A stretch of DNA of 64,000 nucleotides from Pseudoscleropodium purum (taxonomy: Eukaryota; Streptophyta; Bryopsida; Hypnales; Brachytheciaceae), in assembly GCA_963969395.1 (NCBI GenBank), contig OZ017796.1:13952501-14016500 (forward strand), read 5' to 3'. Shown here piece after piece: positions 1-10,600 of the stretch. Below the pieces are notes generated by a model that saw only the letters and a list, made by a program, of their open reading frames with translations, was not told where the DNA came from and did not search any database. How positions within the stretch are numbered: position 1 is the first letter of the stretch; each line of letters begins with the position of its first letter. The translations under genes and the position numbers were made by a program.

Positions 1-640
1 CATATTACTACCGGAACTGACAAGGGGGTAATCTTTCTAGGTATAAGATAGATCCTAAGGTTGGTAGACCTTTTGGTGAGTGGGAGTTTCCTCTGACAAT
101 GGCTAATCTCCGTACAAAATTATTTCCAATTCCGGATCTACACTCACACCACTCTTCATTAGAAACCAGATTACCGTTTCAGTAGTTCAAAGACACCACG
201 CTCAGCTTCCTCGTCTTGTATCTAACATCATTATAATAGTACACCGTCAATCCGATTAAGTTATCCGAAATCCAGATTCCTCTTTACCTATCCTTCTCAC
301 ATCTCAACACTTAAACAACAAACCAATACAATCCGGATACATGGTTGGAACCAGAAGGTTCACCAAGTGACTCAATTTAAAGAAGGGAATGAAATACAAC
401 AAAATAATTGCTAAGATGGAATGAAAAGGCAACAAACTTGTCCACCTTTAAAAACCAAAACCAAAGTCAACGTCTAAAAAGCCCAAAAGGCATCCCAGAA
501 TTAAAGCAACCAATTAATGAACAAGCCGGGATAATTGGAAAATCCATAGCCCAACTGTCTCTATAAATCCAGGATCTCTAAAACGTTCCGGAATCTAGAT
601 CCACGCTTGGAATTCCTGTTCCGAATAAAAATCCTACCTA
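1..640. other. No gene seen; TCCGGAT-rich stretch
   Basis: I see no supportable coding frame or RNA here. The stretch precedes the end of the minus-strand pseudogene at 653 and could be its 3' flank. The motif TCCGGA(T) recurs here and on through about 3.1 kb (near 130, 330, 585, 805, 1314, 1605, 1640, 1655, 1798, 2900), more often than expected in AT-rich DNA. No function can be assigned. Confidence 0.5.
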
Positions 641-652
641 ACTACCTACACT

Positions 653-2700
653 CTATCTACTCCACCATGCCTTCTTCGAGCTGCTTCCACTTTGACTGCC
701 TGGAGTCTTCACCGAAACCTTCACTAGCATACTCTTCGTTGATGACTGAGTTTGGGACTTCTGTGAAACCTTAGGAGGTGAGTCTTCCGATTCCATCTCT
801 TCTTCATATCCGGACTTCGGCACCTCTTCTTTTGACTCTTGAATCTCTTGAATCTCTAGATCTTTGGCTTGTAGTGATTCACTTAGTGCAATCTCAACAC
901 GATCCCATTTTAGAGTCAATTGCTACATATGAGAGAAGTCTTCCGAATGAGATCGAGCCAGATTTGTCATCACTCCAATCCAAGCGTCGAGATTTCCACA
1001 AACCGTCAATTTGGATACCCTAAACTTTCCAATCATAACATTGCCAAGTAGTGGGAAAATTAGGACGAAAAGTGCTTGTTCTGCTAGAATAGACTTTCTA
1101 CTCACCCCTTTCTCCGACTCAGGTCCTGTTGGTCTCGATGGAGTCTGTGCTTGGCTATCTGAGGGTCCTGCAATTGGAATGAGGATAGATTTCAATCCCT
1201 TTGATTGGGGCTAAATTGGGCCACTTGAAGCCTGCTAGATCGAAGTCTATCGAATTGTAGTATCCTGGAATATGCTCCTTGGGACTTCTGGAAACCCTTC
1301 TAAGTCAATGGTCCGTTCCGGATCTAAGTACCCCAATAACTTCCGCATGTCCTTCAACACAATCCCTATCCAGGCTTCGAAGTCAACTAGAATATTTATT
1401 ATTTTGGATCTGGTCATATGCCCTTTCTTTGCCAACCAGATGGTGTAGAGCCCAACTCAGATCACTGTATGTTCCAGAACCATGACAAGTTCCTTGAACT
1501 CGTGGATGAGCCGAAGAGCCTTTGTCTCCTTCCGTCTTGTCATGTTTAGCTCCCTTTCCATCCACTCGAGTTGAGATTTGAAGTTGCCCCTTTTTTCCTC
1601 CAACTTCCGGATTTGTTCCTCTTTTTGTTGGAACTCCTCCGGATTCGGGTGTTTCCGGATCTCCTCTAAAATTTGGTCCGGCTCTATTTTGAGTTCGTTT
1701 GCGATAAGAAGCATGTGATCCCCCAAGTTGCCATACATCTACTTGGCCTACTACATCCACTAGATTCCGGCTTCAAAGAATTCGAGCTCTTGGGGAGGTT
1801 CCGGATTAGGTATTGGTTCTTTCCGTTCCGGTGTTGGTGCCTTCCCCCTTGCCGTTGGATCTATAGACTTCCTTCGTTTTTGGTCCATTGCTTCTTCTTT
1901 TCCTTCTTCCTCATCTAGTTGCTCTTCTTTGGATTCCTTCTCTTCCTTCTCCAGCTCTTCTGTGAGGCTGTACTTCAGAATCACGACTCCAATGTTGTAC
2001 TCAATTGTCTCCTCGGCACTCAAGACCTCCTTGTGGTGATAGAGGTGAAACAAATACAGTGTGGTAGGGCTGTGCTTTGCTCGACCTACGTGCTCTGCTA
2101 GCTTACTCATGACTCCCTGAATCACTCTTCTTCAATAGACGATCTGGTCCTCGAAGACCTCGAAAATGTTGTTGGCTACCGTAACCGTAATGCGGGTAGG
2201 CTTTTCTGAATACAGAATTGGAATAAGAAAATCCAATACCCGTCTATGCTTCTCGTTTATACAATTGCTAATGGCAAATTCCTCCTTTGAGTGGGCTTGA
2301 CTTTGGAACTTTCTGGTCACGTACTTGTCCATTCTTCCGACTAGTTTGAGTCTATTTTTCTTAAATGAATAGACATCCGCCTAGATGTCTTCCATCCAAG
2401 CTAGAGGTCAACCCCTCACTATCAACTCGTACTAATTCGGAACTCCATAAATGAGTTCCTAAATCATCTCCTCGTTCTTCATATTCCACAGCCTATCTAA
2501 CAACCTGACACACCCGATACATATGAGGTCCACTTCTAACTGTGCTTGGTGACTCGGATCGGAAGGGATAATCGAACAAACCATCTGGGCTATAACTCTA
2601 GACCTTCGTGCAGTTGGATCAGCAACTACCGCCATGAATCACCGACAACTTGCAAACCTAATCTGGTAATACTTCTTTCGTCTCTTTCTATCTCGGTTGC
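653..2700 (-). pseudogene. Decayed gag-like acidic/coiled-coil protein gene
   Basis: Read on the minus strand, one frame runs from about 2700 to 653 (about 680 codons) with no frameshift, broken only by stops. The N-terminal part (about 2700-2130) is globular and includes CSIIPSDPSHQAQLE, ELIYGVPN, PLAWMEDI and LDFLIPILYSEKPTRITV. The next part contains SPTTLYLFHLYHHKEVLS, then an acidic E/K-rich stretch, a proline-rich linker and a coiled coil around 1690-1540 (EEFQQKEEQIRKLEEKR). About 15 internal stops are visible: roughly 11 TAG, 4 TGA and no TAA. Four TAGs cluster just downstream of FEAGI (about 1735-1762) and three follow DTTIR (about 1200-1250). Most fit CAG or CGA codons changed by C-to-T. 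The organisation recalls plant transposon-encoded or gag-like proteins. I do not recognise the family with certainty and see no protease, RT or integrase beside it. Confidence 0.6.
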
Positions 2701-2734
2701 TAAATCACCATTCTTTCTCTCAACTATATGTTGA

Positions 2735-4016
2735 TCAAATTCAGCAAGTAGAGAGGGAAAAAAAAGGAGTGGTGGTGGGTTTAAGTACCCAGCATGCGGC
2801 CGACAGTTCCTGCTGGAGAACGGGTAGATGACCGTTTCCTTAATGGTCTTCTAATTTCTTAGATCAGAAGTTTAGAACGTAGGTTTGGAGAATCCAATAC
2901 TTTTCCGGATTCTGGATCTATATCGGATTTGTTTTCTTAACATTACTAATGGTTTTAGCAACTCGAAAACTAACTATTTCTATTATAGTCATAGTGTAGC
3001 ATAAATCTCTAGAAGTTTAAAAAAAATTGAAATTTTTAAGTCTATCTAATCCAAATTTTAGACTAACTTATCCGGTTTGAGTTTTCGTGCTTCCAGAAGA
3101 GAGACAAATCAAACTCTCATGGTAGGATCATCTCCATCGGAGAAGGCAATTCCTTCTCCTTCTTCGTAATCACCTTTCATGTTTTGGATCAATTCCCGCC
3201 CAACACCAAGATAAGATTTTCTAGGGATAATTGCAAAAGCAATGGATTTTGCTCCTTCGCTTGCTTGGATAGGTTCTACATTTTCAACTCAATCGGGGAT
3301 GATGCCCCTTTGATTTTAGCATAGTCCATTAAAAGAGATTCCTGCCATATTAATCATCTCCTTGTAATCCAAACTCTCTAGCTCACTTCCATGACAAGTA
3401 GAATTTCATCCTACAAAATGAGTAACTTCTACCTATGGGAAGGAGTAAACTTCTCTCTAAAATGCATTTGGAGCTAGAACCTACAAACAAGATTCTTCAA
3501 CAAACTACGCAAATTCACAAAAAATTTCAGAATGTTCTGCATTAAGAAGGCAGAAGAAAGGAGAAAATCAAAAGTTGACCTAGGAACTTAACTAGCAGAT
3601 GTTCAAGTAGAGCTACATAGGGTCATTAATACAATAAGTGTAGAATAAACTACCATCCATCTCTATCCAACTTGCCAATCACGAAAAGCACACCAGCTAA
3701 GGGCAACAAATCCACAGTAAAGTAACATAGCTAAAATCTGGCAACGTATGTAACAAAGAGTTCTTCAATGTTGCGCGCCTATACTCAAGAGCCTTGTACA
3801 TTTCAAAACTTTTCAAAGACTAAAGATGCTTCCAAACAAAACATAACTAATTAGAAATCATCTGCTCATTCTACTTCTAATAACTTTTCTATTTCCCTTC
3901 TTGTACTGAGAATGAGGTGGCGGTAGAAAGTACAGTGTCGTGTTGCAAATTCAGACATTATGTAGAATACGTATATTCATATTTTTTAGATAGGTTTGAA
4001 CGTTTATAATATTATA
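2735..4016. other. AT-rich spacer, nothing recognised
   Basis: No long frame, RNA gene or clear repeat boundary is visible. A short purine run near 2757-2780 and a few TCCGG motifs near 2900 and 3070 are all I see. The segment could be the 5' flank of the minus-strand pseudogene that ends near 2700. Confidence 0.4.
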
Positions 4017-4062
4017 AAGAAAAGACGTCATTTGAAGTGGCTTCAAAGTGACGCTTTTTCTT
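4017..4062. repeat. Short imperfect inverted repeat (hairpin)
   Basis: An AGAAAAGACGTCATTTGAAG-type left arm is followed by a 3-nt loop and a complementary right arm (CTTCAAAGTGACGCTTTTTC), giving a stem of about 20 bp with two or three mismatches. No target-site duplication was identified. It could be a tiny foldback element or chance structure. Confidence 0.45.
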
Positions 4063-4162
4063 TACTGTTATAAGCAACTATATAGAGAAGAATTCACTTG
4101 AAAGCTTTATCTCATTTGATATTCTTCTTCTTTGTTTTTTATTTAAATTATACTATGTTGAA

Positions 4163-4603
4163 TTGGAGGGTTTTTCTGAGTCTCAAGATGAAGAATTTCA
4201 ATTAGAGCGTGAATTTGAATTTTCTTTATCGCAACTGCCAAATCAACCACAATTGTCATTGAGTCTATTATTGCTATATGATCAATCAGAAAATGAAGTT
4301 GAGCCATCTCGACCACCAAAACAACCTCACGTGGAAAAACGATAGCATGGTCATCTTCAACGTGACGTTTGGACATTGGTGATTTTGTTGCAAGTTAGAT
4401 GTATTAAGCCTAGTAGCCTTGAAGTCACATTTGAAAAATATTTTGAAGGTTTAAACGATGAGCAATATTATTGCATGGTAAGGCTTATCAAAGGGAGTCG
4501 TGGTCACCAACGATGGTTAGAAGAGCTAGTCAATTGTTTAACTAAGGCAGATTGTGCCAATTATGTGGTTGCTATCGTTAAACGCATCCTCAAATTCTTA
4601 TAA
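4163..4603 (+). pseudogene. Unrecognised coding-like frame with one TAG
   Basis: One plus-strand frame stays open for about 146 codons apart from a TAG at about 4343. The C-terminal half (SLEVTFEKYFEGLNDEQYY, then WLEELVNCLTKADCANYV) looks more protein-like than its surroundings and ends at a TAA. There is no in-frame ATG at the start of the open stretch, so it would be a fragment or internal exon. I do not recognise a domain. The single TAG resembles the CAG-to-TAG lesions in the pseudogenes at 0.65-2.7 and 31-37 kb. It could still be a chance frame. Confidence 0.25.
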
Positions 4604-5651
4604 ATGGAGAAATATTTCGATTGGAACTCTAGTTTTTTACCTTTATTAGATATATGTTGGATTTTTAGTTCTTTATTTCATAGTTGAAGTGATTTCCTAC
4701 AATAATTTTGTATTTTTGAAGTAATATGAAGAAAATATTTAAATAGTTTGTCTTCTAAGTGAACTTGAAGTGAATTTCTTTCAAAGATAAAGATAAAGAG
4801 ATAGTTGTGGAGCCAAATAAGTACTCAATTATTGACGTTGTAGCTTTGGGAGTGAGTTAGAGGCCGACCTTACTTGTTTGTGTGAATAGAATGAAGATAA
4901 GGTGGAGAAAAGGTGAAGAAAAAAATGAACACTATTCATTTTCTCTTTTGTTATGAGTTTAGGAAGAATCCGATGTTTAGAAGCTTATTATGTTGTGAGT
5001 TTGAAGAAGTTTGAAATGAAATTTTCAGAAGTTGTGTATTATGGTGTGCAGTCTCTAAACTGATCTCACTTGCTTGATTTGGAGTTGTGAATCAAAAATT
5101 GTGCTTGTTTGAGTGAAGAGAAGTTTGTTGCCTTAAAAATTAAAAAGCAGAGACTTCGACCAACCATGAAAGATGGAAAAGTTCTTGGTTTGCAATGAGA
5201 TTTAATAGGAATGTAGGAAATTGTGTTAGCTTTTTATAAAAATATCATTCATTTTATTTGGAATTTGTATGAGTGAGGTGTGAGTGTAGAAGTAAAGGAG
5301 GGTCTCTTGCCCTTCTTTTTTCAAGGTTGAAACTTTAAATGGCCACAAAAGTTGGACAAAGTTTTTGAATTATTTGAGATTTGGAGTAAAAATAGAAATT
5401 TGTATTATCTTTTCAAAAAGCTATTATTCACTTTATTTAAAGTTGTAAAACAATAGCGGCATTCATTCAAAGTTCAACTTGAGAATTGAAGGTTGAAGTT
5501 GGAAATTGGAGGAAGTTTTGAAGACTTGTGTGTATATGTCTTGTGGCTTTGTAAAATTTGTTGTTCTAAATGGCTTGGATTATATCAATGCTAGCCTCAT
5601 TTTGTGTTGTGGGTGACAAAATGGGGTTAATTGTCCATATGGTTGAGATTG
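4604..5651. other. AT-rich spacer
   Basis: No gene or RNA is seen. The end of the spacer (5611-5650) is one copy of an approximately 40-bp direct repeat (GTGACAAAATGGGGTTAA and onward). The second copy continues at 5988-6026, beyond the MITE that follows. Confidence 0.4.
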
Positions 5652-5659
5652 GGTGACAA

Positions 5660-5986
5660 TAGGGTTGACAGGACGTCCAGATGCGGACGTTGTGTCCGCA
5701 GCGTCCATTGACATTTGTGTCCCAGCGGACGCAGCGTCCGCCTGTGCCCCGTCCGCCTGTCCACCCGTCCGCCCCATTCGCCCCGTCCGCCCGATTACGG
5801 CCGTCTAATCGACGCGCGGACTGATCTGGTCCGCACGATCTGGGCATCTGCCTCGGGCGGTCGGGCCGTCCGCCCCGCCCCGCCCGTCCGCTTTCCGACG
5901 GCGGTCGGGATGCTGCATCCGCTAGCGTCCGGACGTCCGGAAAACGGACGCTATTTTGGGGCGGACGTTGAAATTCGTCAACCCTG
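5660..5986 (+). mobile_element. GC-rich hAT-type MITE, copy 1
   Basis: The element starts TAGGGTTGAC and ends GTCAACCCTG, an inverted terminal repeat of about 10 bp. It is bounded by an exact 8-bp target duplication, GGTGACAA, at 5652-5659 and 5987-5994. The interior is very GC-rich compared with its surroundings and full of CGGACG/CGTCCG words near both ends, which could be subterminal transposase-binding repeats. There is no transposase, so it would depend on an autonomous hAT elsewhere. The open frames inside are compositional artefacts. Because the target lies in a local tandem duplication, part of the flank match may be older than the insertion. Confidence 0.85.
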
Positions 5987-6524
5987 GGTGACAAAGTGGG
6001 GTTAATGGCCTACATAGTCGAGATTTGTTTGTTCTCATGAGACTTGCTTATTCTCACGGTGAAGCTTGATTCTTAAAGTTGGTCACTAGGAGTTTAAAAG
6101 TTTAGGAGCCAGTCTTTCAGACAGTTCAATTTGTGGCCTACTCGTCCCGTTTTACTCATCCAAAGCCGTGGGATCTTATCAAACACCTTAAACCTTACAC
6201 CCATTTAGAGCCAGCCAATACAAGATAGGTCAACGGATAGTAGTTCAACAATAGTTTAGAAGATTCGACGTTCAAGTTCGAAATAGGGTGAATTTGCGAG
6301 TGACAAATTCACTTTTGTTTTTTATCATCTTACAACTTCCTTCATTCCCAAACCATTTCTAATCGCAGCCAAAATCTTTGTGATTTTTTGAGATAAATGC
6401 TCTCAACACGACAGTAGTATTGTAGAGAATCAACAATAGGTTGAGTGGAGAAATGAAAACTAACCTCAATCAACTAATCTCGATGGAGAAGCTCGATTCA
6501 ACAATTAAAGGATTGGTTAGAGAA

Positions 6525-7237
6525 GGCCTCAGGGCTAGACGAAGTTTCCATTGAATCTCTCAAAATTTATTGGGAGTTAATCAAAGGCAATTACCTCAGG
6601 ATGTTACTTCAACTAGTTGAGGCTAAGAGACTCCCTATGGGTATGAAAAAATGAGCCATCTTCCTTCTCTATAAAAAGAATGACAAGAACCAAATCTCCA
6701 ATTGGTGTTCTATTACTTTGCTCAATTTGTTATACAAAATATTTGCCAAGGTCATGTAATTGCACCTTTAGCCCATTCTTATAGAGATAATTGACACGGA
6801 TCAATCAGCCTTCCTCCCATTAAGATTCATCTTCCTACGAAACTATCGCATGGGCAAAACACTCTAAGCAACCTCTAATATTTTTGAAGCTCGATTTCAC
6901 CAAAGCCTTTGACATGGTGAATTGGTAATTTCCAAGTCACATCATGGTAGCATTTGGAACCCCTACCAACTACACTAGCATAACAGAGATGCTATTTCAT
7001 GACGTCCAAGCCTCGGTTAAAATCAATGGAGCTCAATTTCTAGCCTTCGAAATTGGGAGGGAGGTGAGGCAAGGGTGCCTCCTTACTTCCTATTTTTTTC
7101 TAATTGTAGTACAAAGCTTAAATTCTGTAGTAAAGACAGAGCCAACAACTAGTGTAGTCAAAGGAATCTTCTTGTTGAGTTGTTGCAAACAACAAATTAT
7201 TGGGCAATTTGCGGACAAGATGAACCTCATTTTTTGG
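6525..7237 (+). pseudogene. LINE reverse transcriptase relic (5' of MITE)
   Basis: A non-LTR retrotransposon RT can be followed through several frames. Readable parts are GLDEVSIESLKIYWELI (about 6531), AIFLLYKKNDKNQISNW (about 6655), TDQSAFLP (about 6798), motif A as LDFTKAFDMVNW (about 6888-6926), motif B as RQGCLLTSYFFLIV (about 7065-7110) and the catalytic motif C as QFADK in place of YADD (about 7207-7221). Internal stops (TGA, TAA, TAG) and frame changes make it dead. The catalytic second Asp is also changed to Lys. The reading frame is cut by the MITE that starts at 7238 and picks up again after 7447. Confidence 0.85.
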
Positions 7238-7447
7238 CAGGGTTGACAAATCAGTACGTTCGTCCCAAAATAGCGTCCGTAACCCGAACGTCCGTCCTCA
7301 CGGACGCTAGCGGACGTAGCGTCCCTCCCGCCGTCGGAAGGCGGACGGGCGGACGCTACGTCCGTTGGGACCGCGAATGTCAGCGGACGCTGCGGACACA
7401 TCGTCCGCGTCTGGACATCCGACCAAGCGACCATCCTGTCAACCCTG
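7238..7447 (-). mobile_element. GC-rich hAT-type MITE, copy 2 (inside LINE)
   Basis: Ends are CAGGGTTGAC and GTCAACCCTG. Internal sequence matches copies at 5660, 9517 and 18074 but lies in the opposite orientation to copy 1: the block corresponding to CCCCAAAATAGCGTCCG sits at the left end. Flanks read about TTTTTTGG before and CTTTTGGA after, a target duplication that has drifted or slipped by one base. The element sits directly after the RT catalytic motif of the LINE relic, so it is younger than the LINE. It is non-autonomous and GC-rich. Confidence 0.8.
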
Positions 7448-7620
7448 CTTTTGGAGGTGAATAGGCCCATGTGTTATCAATAGTTGTTTTGCTCAATCAA
7501 TTCAACCTTGTCACCGACCTTGCATTAAATTAGTCCAAATTTGGGGGATATTGGCAAGCAAGAGATGGAACAAGCCGCCTAGACTAGACCCGACTAATGG
7601 AAGTCGACTAGGTCAACAAC
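7448..7620 (+). pseudogene. LINE relic, continuation after MITE
   Basis: After the MITE the LINE reading resumes in pieces such as NLVTDLALN and SKFGGYWQARDG. These match the region after the YADD motif of plant LINE RTs, where an LN..K and a YW are usual. Stops and frame changes continue. The recognisable part fades by about 7620. Confidence 0.6.
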
Positions 7621-9508
7621 AATAGTATCAGTCAATTATTAGGGATGCTCTTTAGAATGGATCAATCTCTGCAATTAGTGGACCTTCTCTTTAATGAATA
7701 GACAACTTAAGCATCTACAGTAATGGTCCATGACAAAGGTAAATTCAACAAGGAGGAATGTGCTAGTCAACAATGCCCTGAATTCGTTGTTATTTCATTT
7801 TGCTTCTATTTGGGGGGTATTTTAAACAGAATCAAACAAGTAATCTGTGAGCCCTCAAGTTGGCATTTGGAACTTGGGATTATTTTTTGCAAATGTTTTG
7901 TAACATTTAGCAAATATTTATGCAAATATGCATAAATTATAGTAATTAAGTGAAATTGGTAGCAGTTCCTATGAATGGAGTTAAGAATCTTTTTAAAAGT
8001 AAAAAATATGCTTTTCAATATGTTTTTACATTTCTAAGTGGATTGAGAGATTGTGAGGCTAAAATAGCATGTTTGAGTGAAAGTGAGGATATAAGAGTTA
8101 GTCAGACCTAGTATTTTGTCCATATAACAAATGACCATTGAGGTACATGTGACAATTTGTCTAAATATAATAGTCTATTTTTAACTTTAGAGAGTTTAGT
8201 TTATAGAATCTAATTTGTAGAGAATTTAGATTCTTTATGTTGATCTTGCAAAAAACTACTAAATATCAACCAAAATCAAGAGTAAATGGAAGAAAAGAAG
8301 ATTGGAGCTTACAAAGGGGTACTTCTAAGGTAAAAGCATGCCAAAAGATCAACAAAGAAGCCAGTCATCTACGACAAAACCTAGTACTAGAATGATTTCC
8401 CCTTCAGATGGAAATTATTACAGAGTTGCTAATTTTAGAATCTCTATGAATAGTGAAATTGGAGGTTTGGTTTTGCCCTATGTTTTTTGAAATTTTGCAA
8501 AGGTTGCCCAATAATTTTTGGGATTTTACAAGCTTCTATGATGACTCCATAGGAAGTTAACTACATTTGAAGTTGCTAGTAAATTCATGAAAATTACCTA
8601 GAGTGCTGTAAAATTCCACTAAAAATTAGATTAGTGTTTTGTGTGCTAAATAAGCGCTTTGTCAAGTTTGAAGACTTTTTAATAGGCGTAAGTACCAGAA
8701 TCAACAACATCAGATTTTCCAAAAAATTACAATATGATGGCCTGTTGATCAACGAACCAAGAACTAATAGTGTCTGATTAGTGCAAACATGGGATTTTTT
8801 CTTACTCTATTGAACCTTCTAAACAACCCAAGCCATTCAAATTCTTCAAAAACCACAAATTCCGAAAGTTGGAGTTTTCACTTTTCTTTGGAATTATTGT
8901 GAGTAGTTTTACACTGAAGAATGGCTTAGGTAAAGGGGGAAGCCTTGTAACCAATTTAGATCTTTTGAATGCAATAGCGCAATTTGTTTTGTGTTTCAAG
9001 TTTTTCCCTAAAAGATAGAGAGAGTCAATTCATAATGCGACTCTTTTAGTGTAAATTGTGGTAAATTAAAGTCAAATTCTTAAATATCTTGGAAAAAATC
9101 TAAGATTTGATTTGATTAGATTTTCAAATCTTTCTTTAAAAAGTCAATTTAGATTTACAAAGGTTATTTAGGAGTTGACTTTAGGTTAAATACAAAATAT
9201 CTAAAGTTAATTAGGATTCGATTCTACAAAATCTTTCAAAAGTCAACAGATTTGATTTAGTCATTATTTCTAGAGCTAATTAGGACTTTTAAAGAACTTG
9301 CTTGAGAACCTTCCTATTAATTAAAGAAAGACTTATTGGACAAATATCTTAGGGTTGATTAGGATAGTTTAAGAAGTTATTTTAGGTAGAAAACAAAATA
9401 TCTCATAGTAAACGAGGAGGTGGGCCTTTTTCCACGGATATATAAGGGCCCTCCCTCCTTGTTTCTCACAACCTAATTTTATACTCATTTTCTCAGTGCC
9501 AAGGCTCT
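7621..9508. other. AT-rich spacer, nothing recognised
   Basis: No gene, RNA or repeat boundary could be supported. Short frames here are shadows in AT-rich sequence. Confidence 0.4.
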
Positions 9509-9516
9509 AGCACATT

Positions 9517-9725
9517 CAGGGTTGATAGGACGGTCGGACGTTCGGGACGTCCGCTGACATTCGCGAACGCCGTCCGCCACGCCTGCCCCGCCCTATCCGC
9601 CCTGTCCGCCCCGCCCATCCGCCTTCCGATGGCGGGAGGGACGTTGCATCCTCTGGCGTCCGTGAGGACGGACGTCCAAGTTATGGACACTATTTTGGGG
9701 CGGACGTACTGATTTGTCAACCCTG
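9517..9725 (+). mobile_element. GC-rich hAT-type MITE, copy 3
   Basis: A 209-bp element begins CAGGGTTGAT and ends GTCAACCCTG. It is flanked by a perfect 8-bp target duplication, AGCACATT, at 9509-9516 and 9726-9733. It has the same orientation as copy 1 and carries the same CCAAAATAG-type and CGGACG-rich subterminal blocks. It is the clearest example in the window of the family's target duplication. Confidence 0.9.
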
Positions 9726-9733
9726 AGCACATT

Positions 9734-10123
9734 CTTGTATCAACAAGTTGTTGGACAAATCTGTTTGGTGTACCAATACTCTGTTAGACACAATTTCTTC
9801 TTGGTACACCACTGCTATTGGGAAGACCAAATCTTTATTTCCATTTTTGCTTTGTGTTAATAAAGAGTCTTAAGGACTTTAGGTTCCTTTAAGATTACTC
9901 AACCTTTGCTAATAAGTTCATGAGGTTCTCGAATTCTTGATTATTGTTTCCTTTTAGAATGTTGGAAGTTAGATTCTCAAACACATAGACTTTGGCATTA
10001 AAAAAGTATTTGTTTTAAAACTCTTAAGACGGCAAAGTTAGACTTTGCCAAAAAGCTTTAAAATAAAATACTTGACCAATTCACATTGTATAATAGAGTT
10101 ATTTTGAATTAGTTTTTAAAGTT
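9734..10123. other. Spacer, nothing recognised
   Basis: AT-rich sequence without a supportable frame. It leads into the degenerate repeats that start near 10124. Confidence 0.35.
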
Positions 10124-10600
10124 CGATTTAAATGCTATCATATGTACCTCCTTTAGAATTTAAAACTAAATACTAATGTGTTCTGACTTAAATCCTAAAA
10201 TTTGGTTTAAATATTGTTATGCATACTTCCTTTGGGTTTTGAAACTAGGCATTAAATGGTATTACTTTAAACACTAAAGTTAGGTTTAAACGTCATATAT
10301 ACTTCCTTTAGTGTTTAAATAAATCTTTTAAAGACTTAGGATTGCCCTACACGTAGAAACTCTGCCAAACAAGATTTGACTACATAAGAAGATTTCTCTA
10401 ACTTTAAGAGAATTCTTTCTATTAGTGCTTAGGGTTGGCCTTGCATGACGGAGCTTTGACCTAAAATCTTTTAAGAGGATTGATGAAATTTTACCAAGTG
10501 AAGCCACACTCTAAAAAGTATATGCCAAATTATCCTTTTTAAAAGCTTCATACCTAGGGTTGCCCTCACACAGCAAAGCTTTGATTTAACACAAACTATT
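10124..10600. repeat. Degenerate short tandem repeats (two families)
   Basis: From about 10124 to 10330 a unit of roughly 80 bp recurs three times, each with TTTAAA..., a CATA(C)TTCCTTT core and an ACTTAAA-type end. From about 10336 to 10600 a second unit recurs three times, with a TTAGGGTTGCCCT-like head (near 10336, 10430, 10553) followed by a GCAAAGCTTTGA-like block. Divergence between copies is high. They probably form the decayed remains of a satellite or an element's internal repeats. Confidence 0.45.

Noticed and set aside
5566..6005. Long overlapping open frames on both strands in the GC-rich block
   Set aside because: They coincide with the hAT MITE. High GC suppresses stops in all frames, and the translations are Arg/Pro/Gly-rich without motifs.
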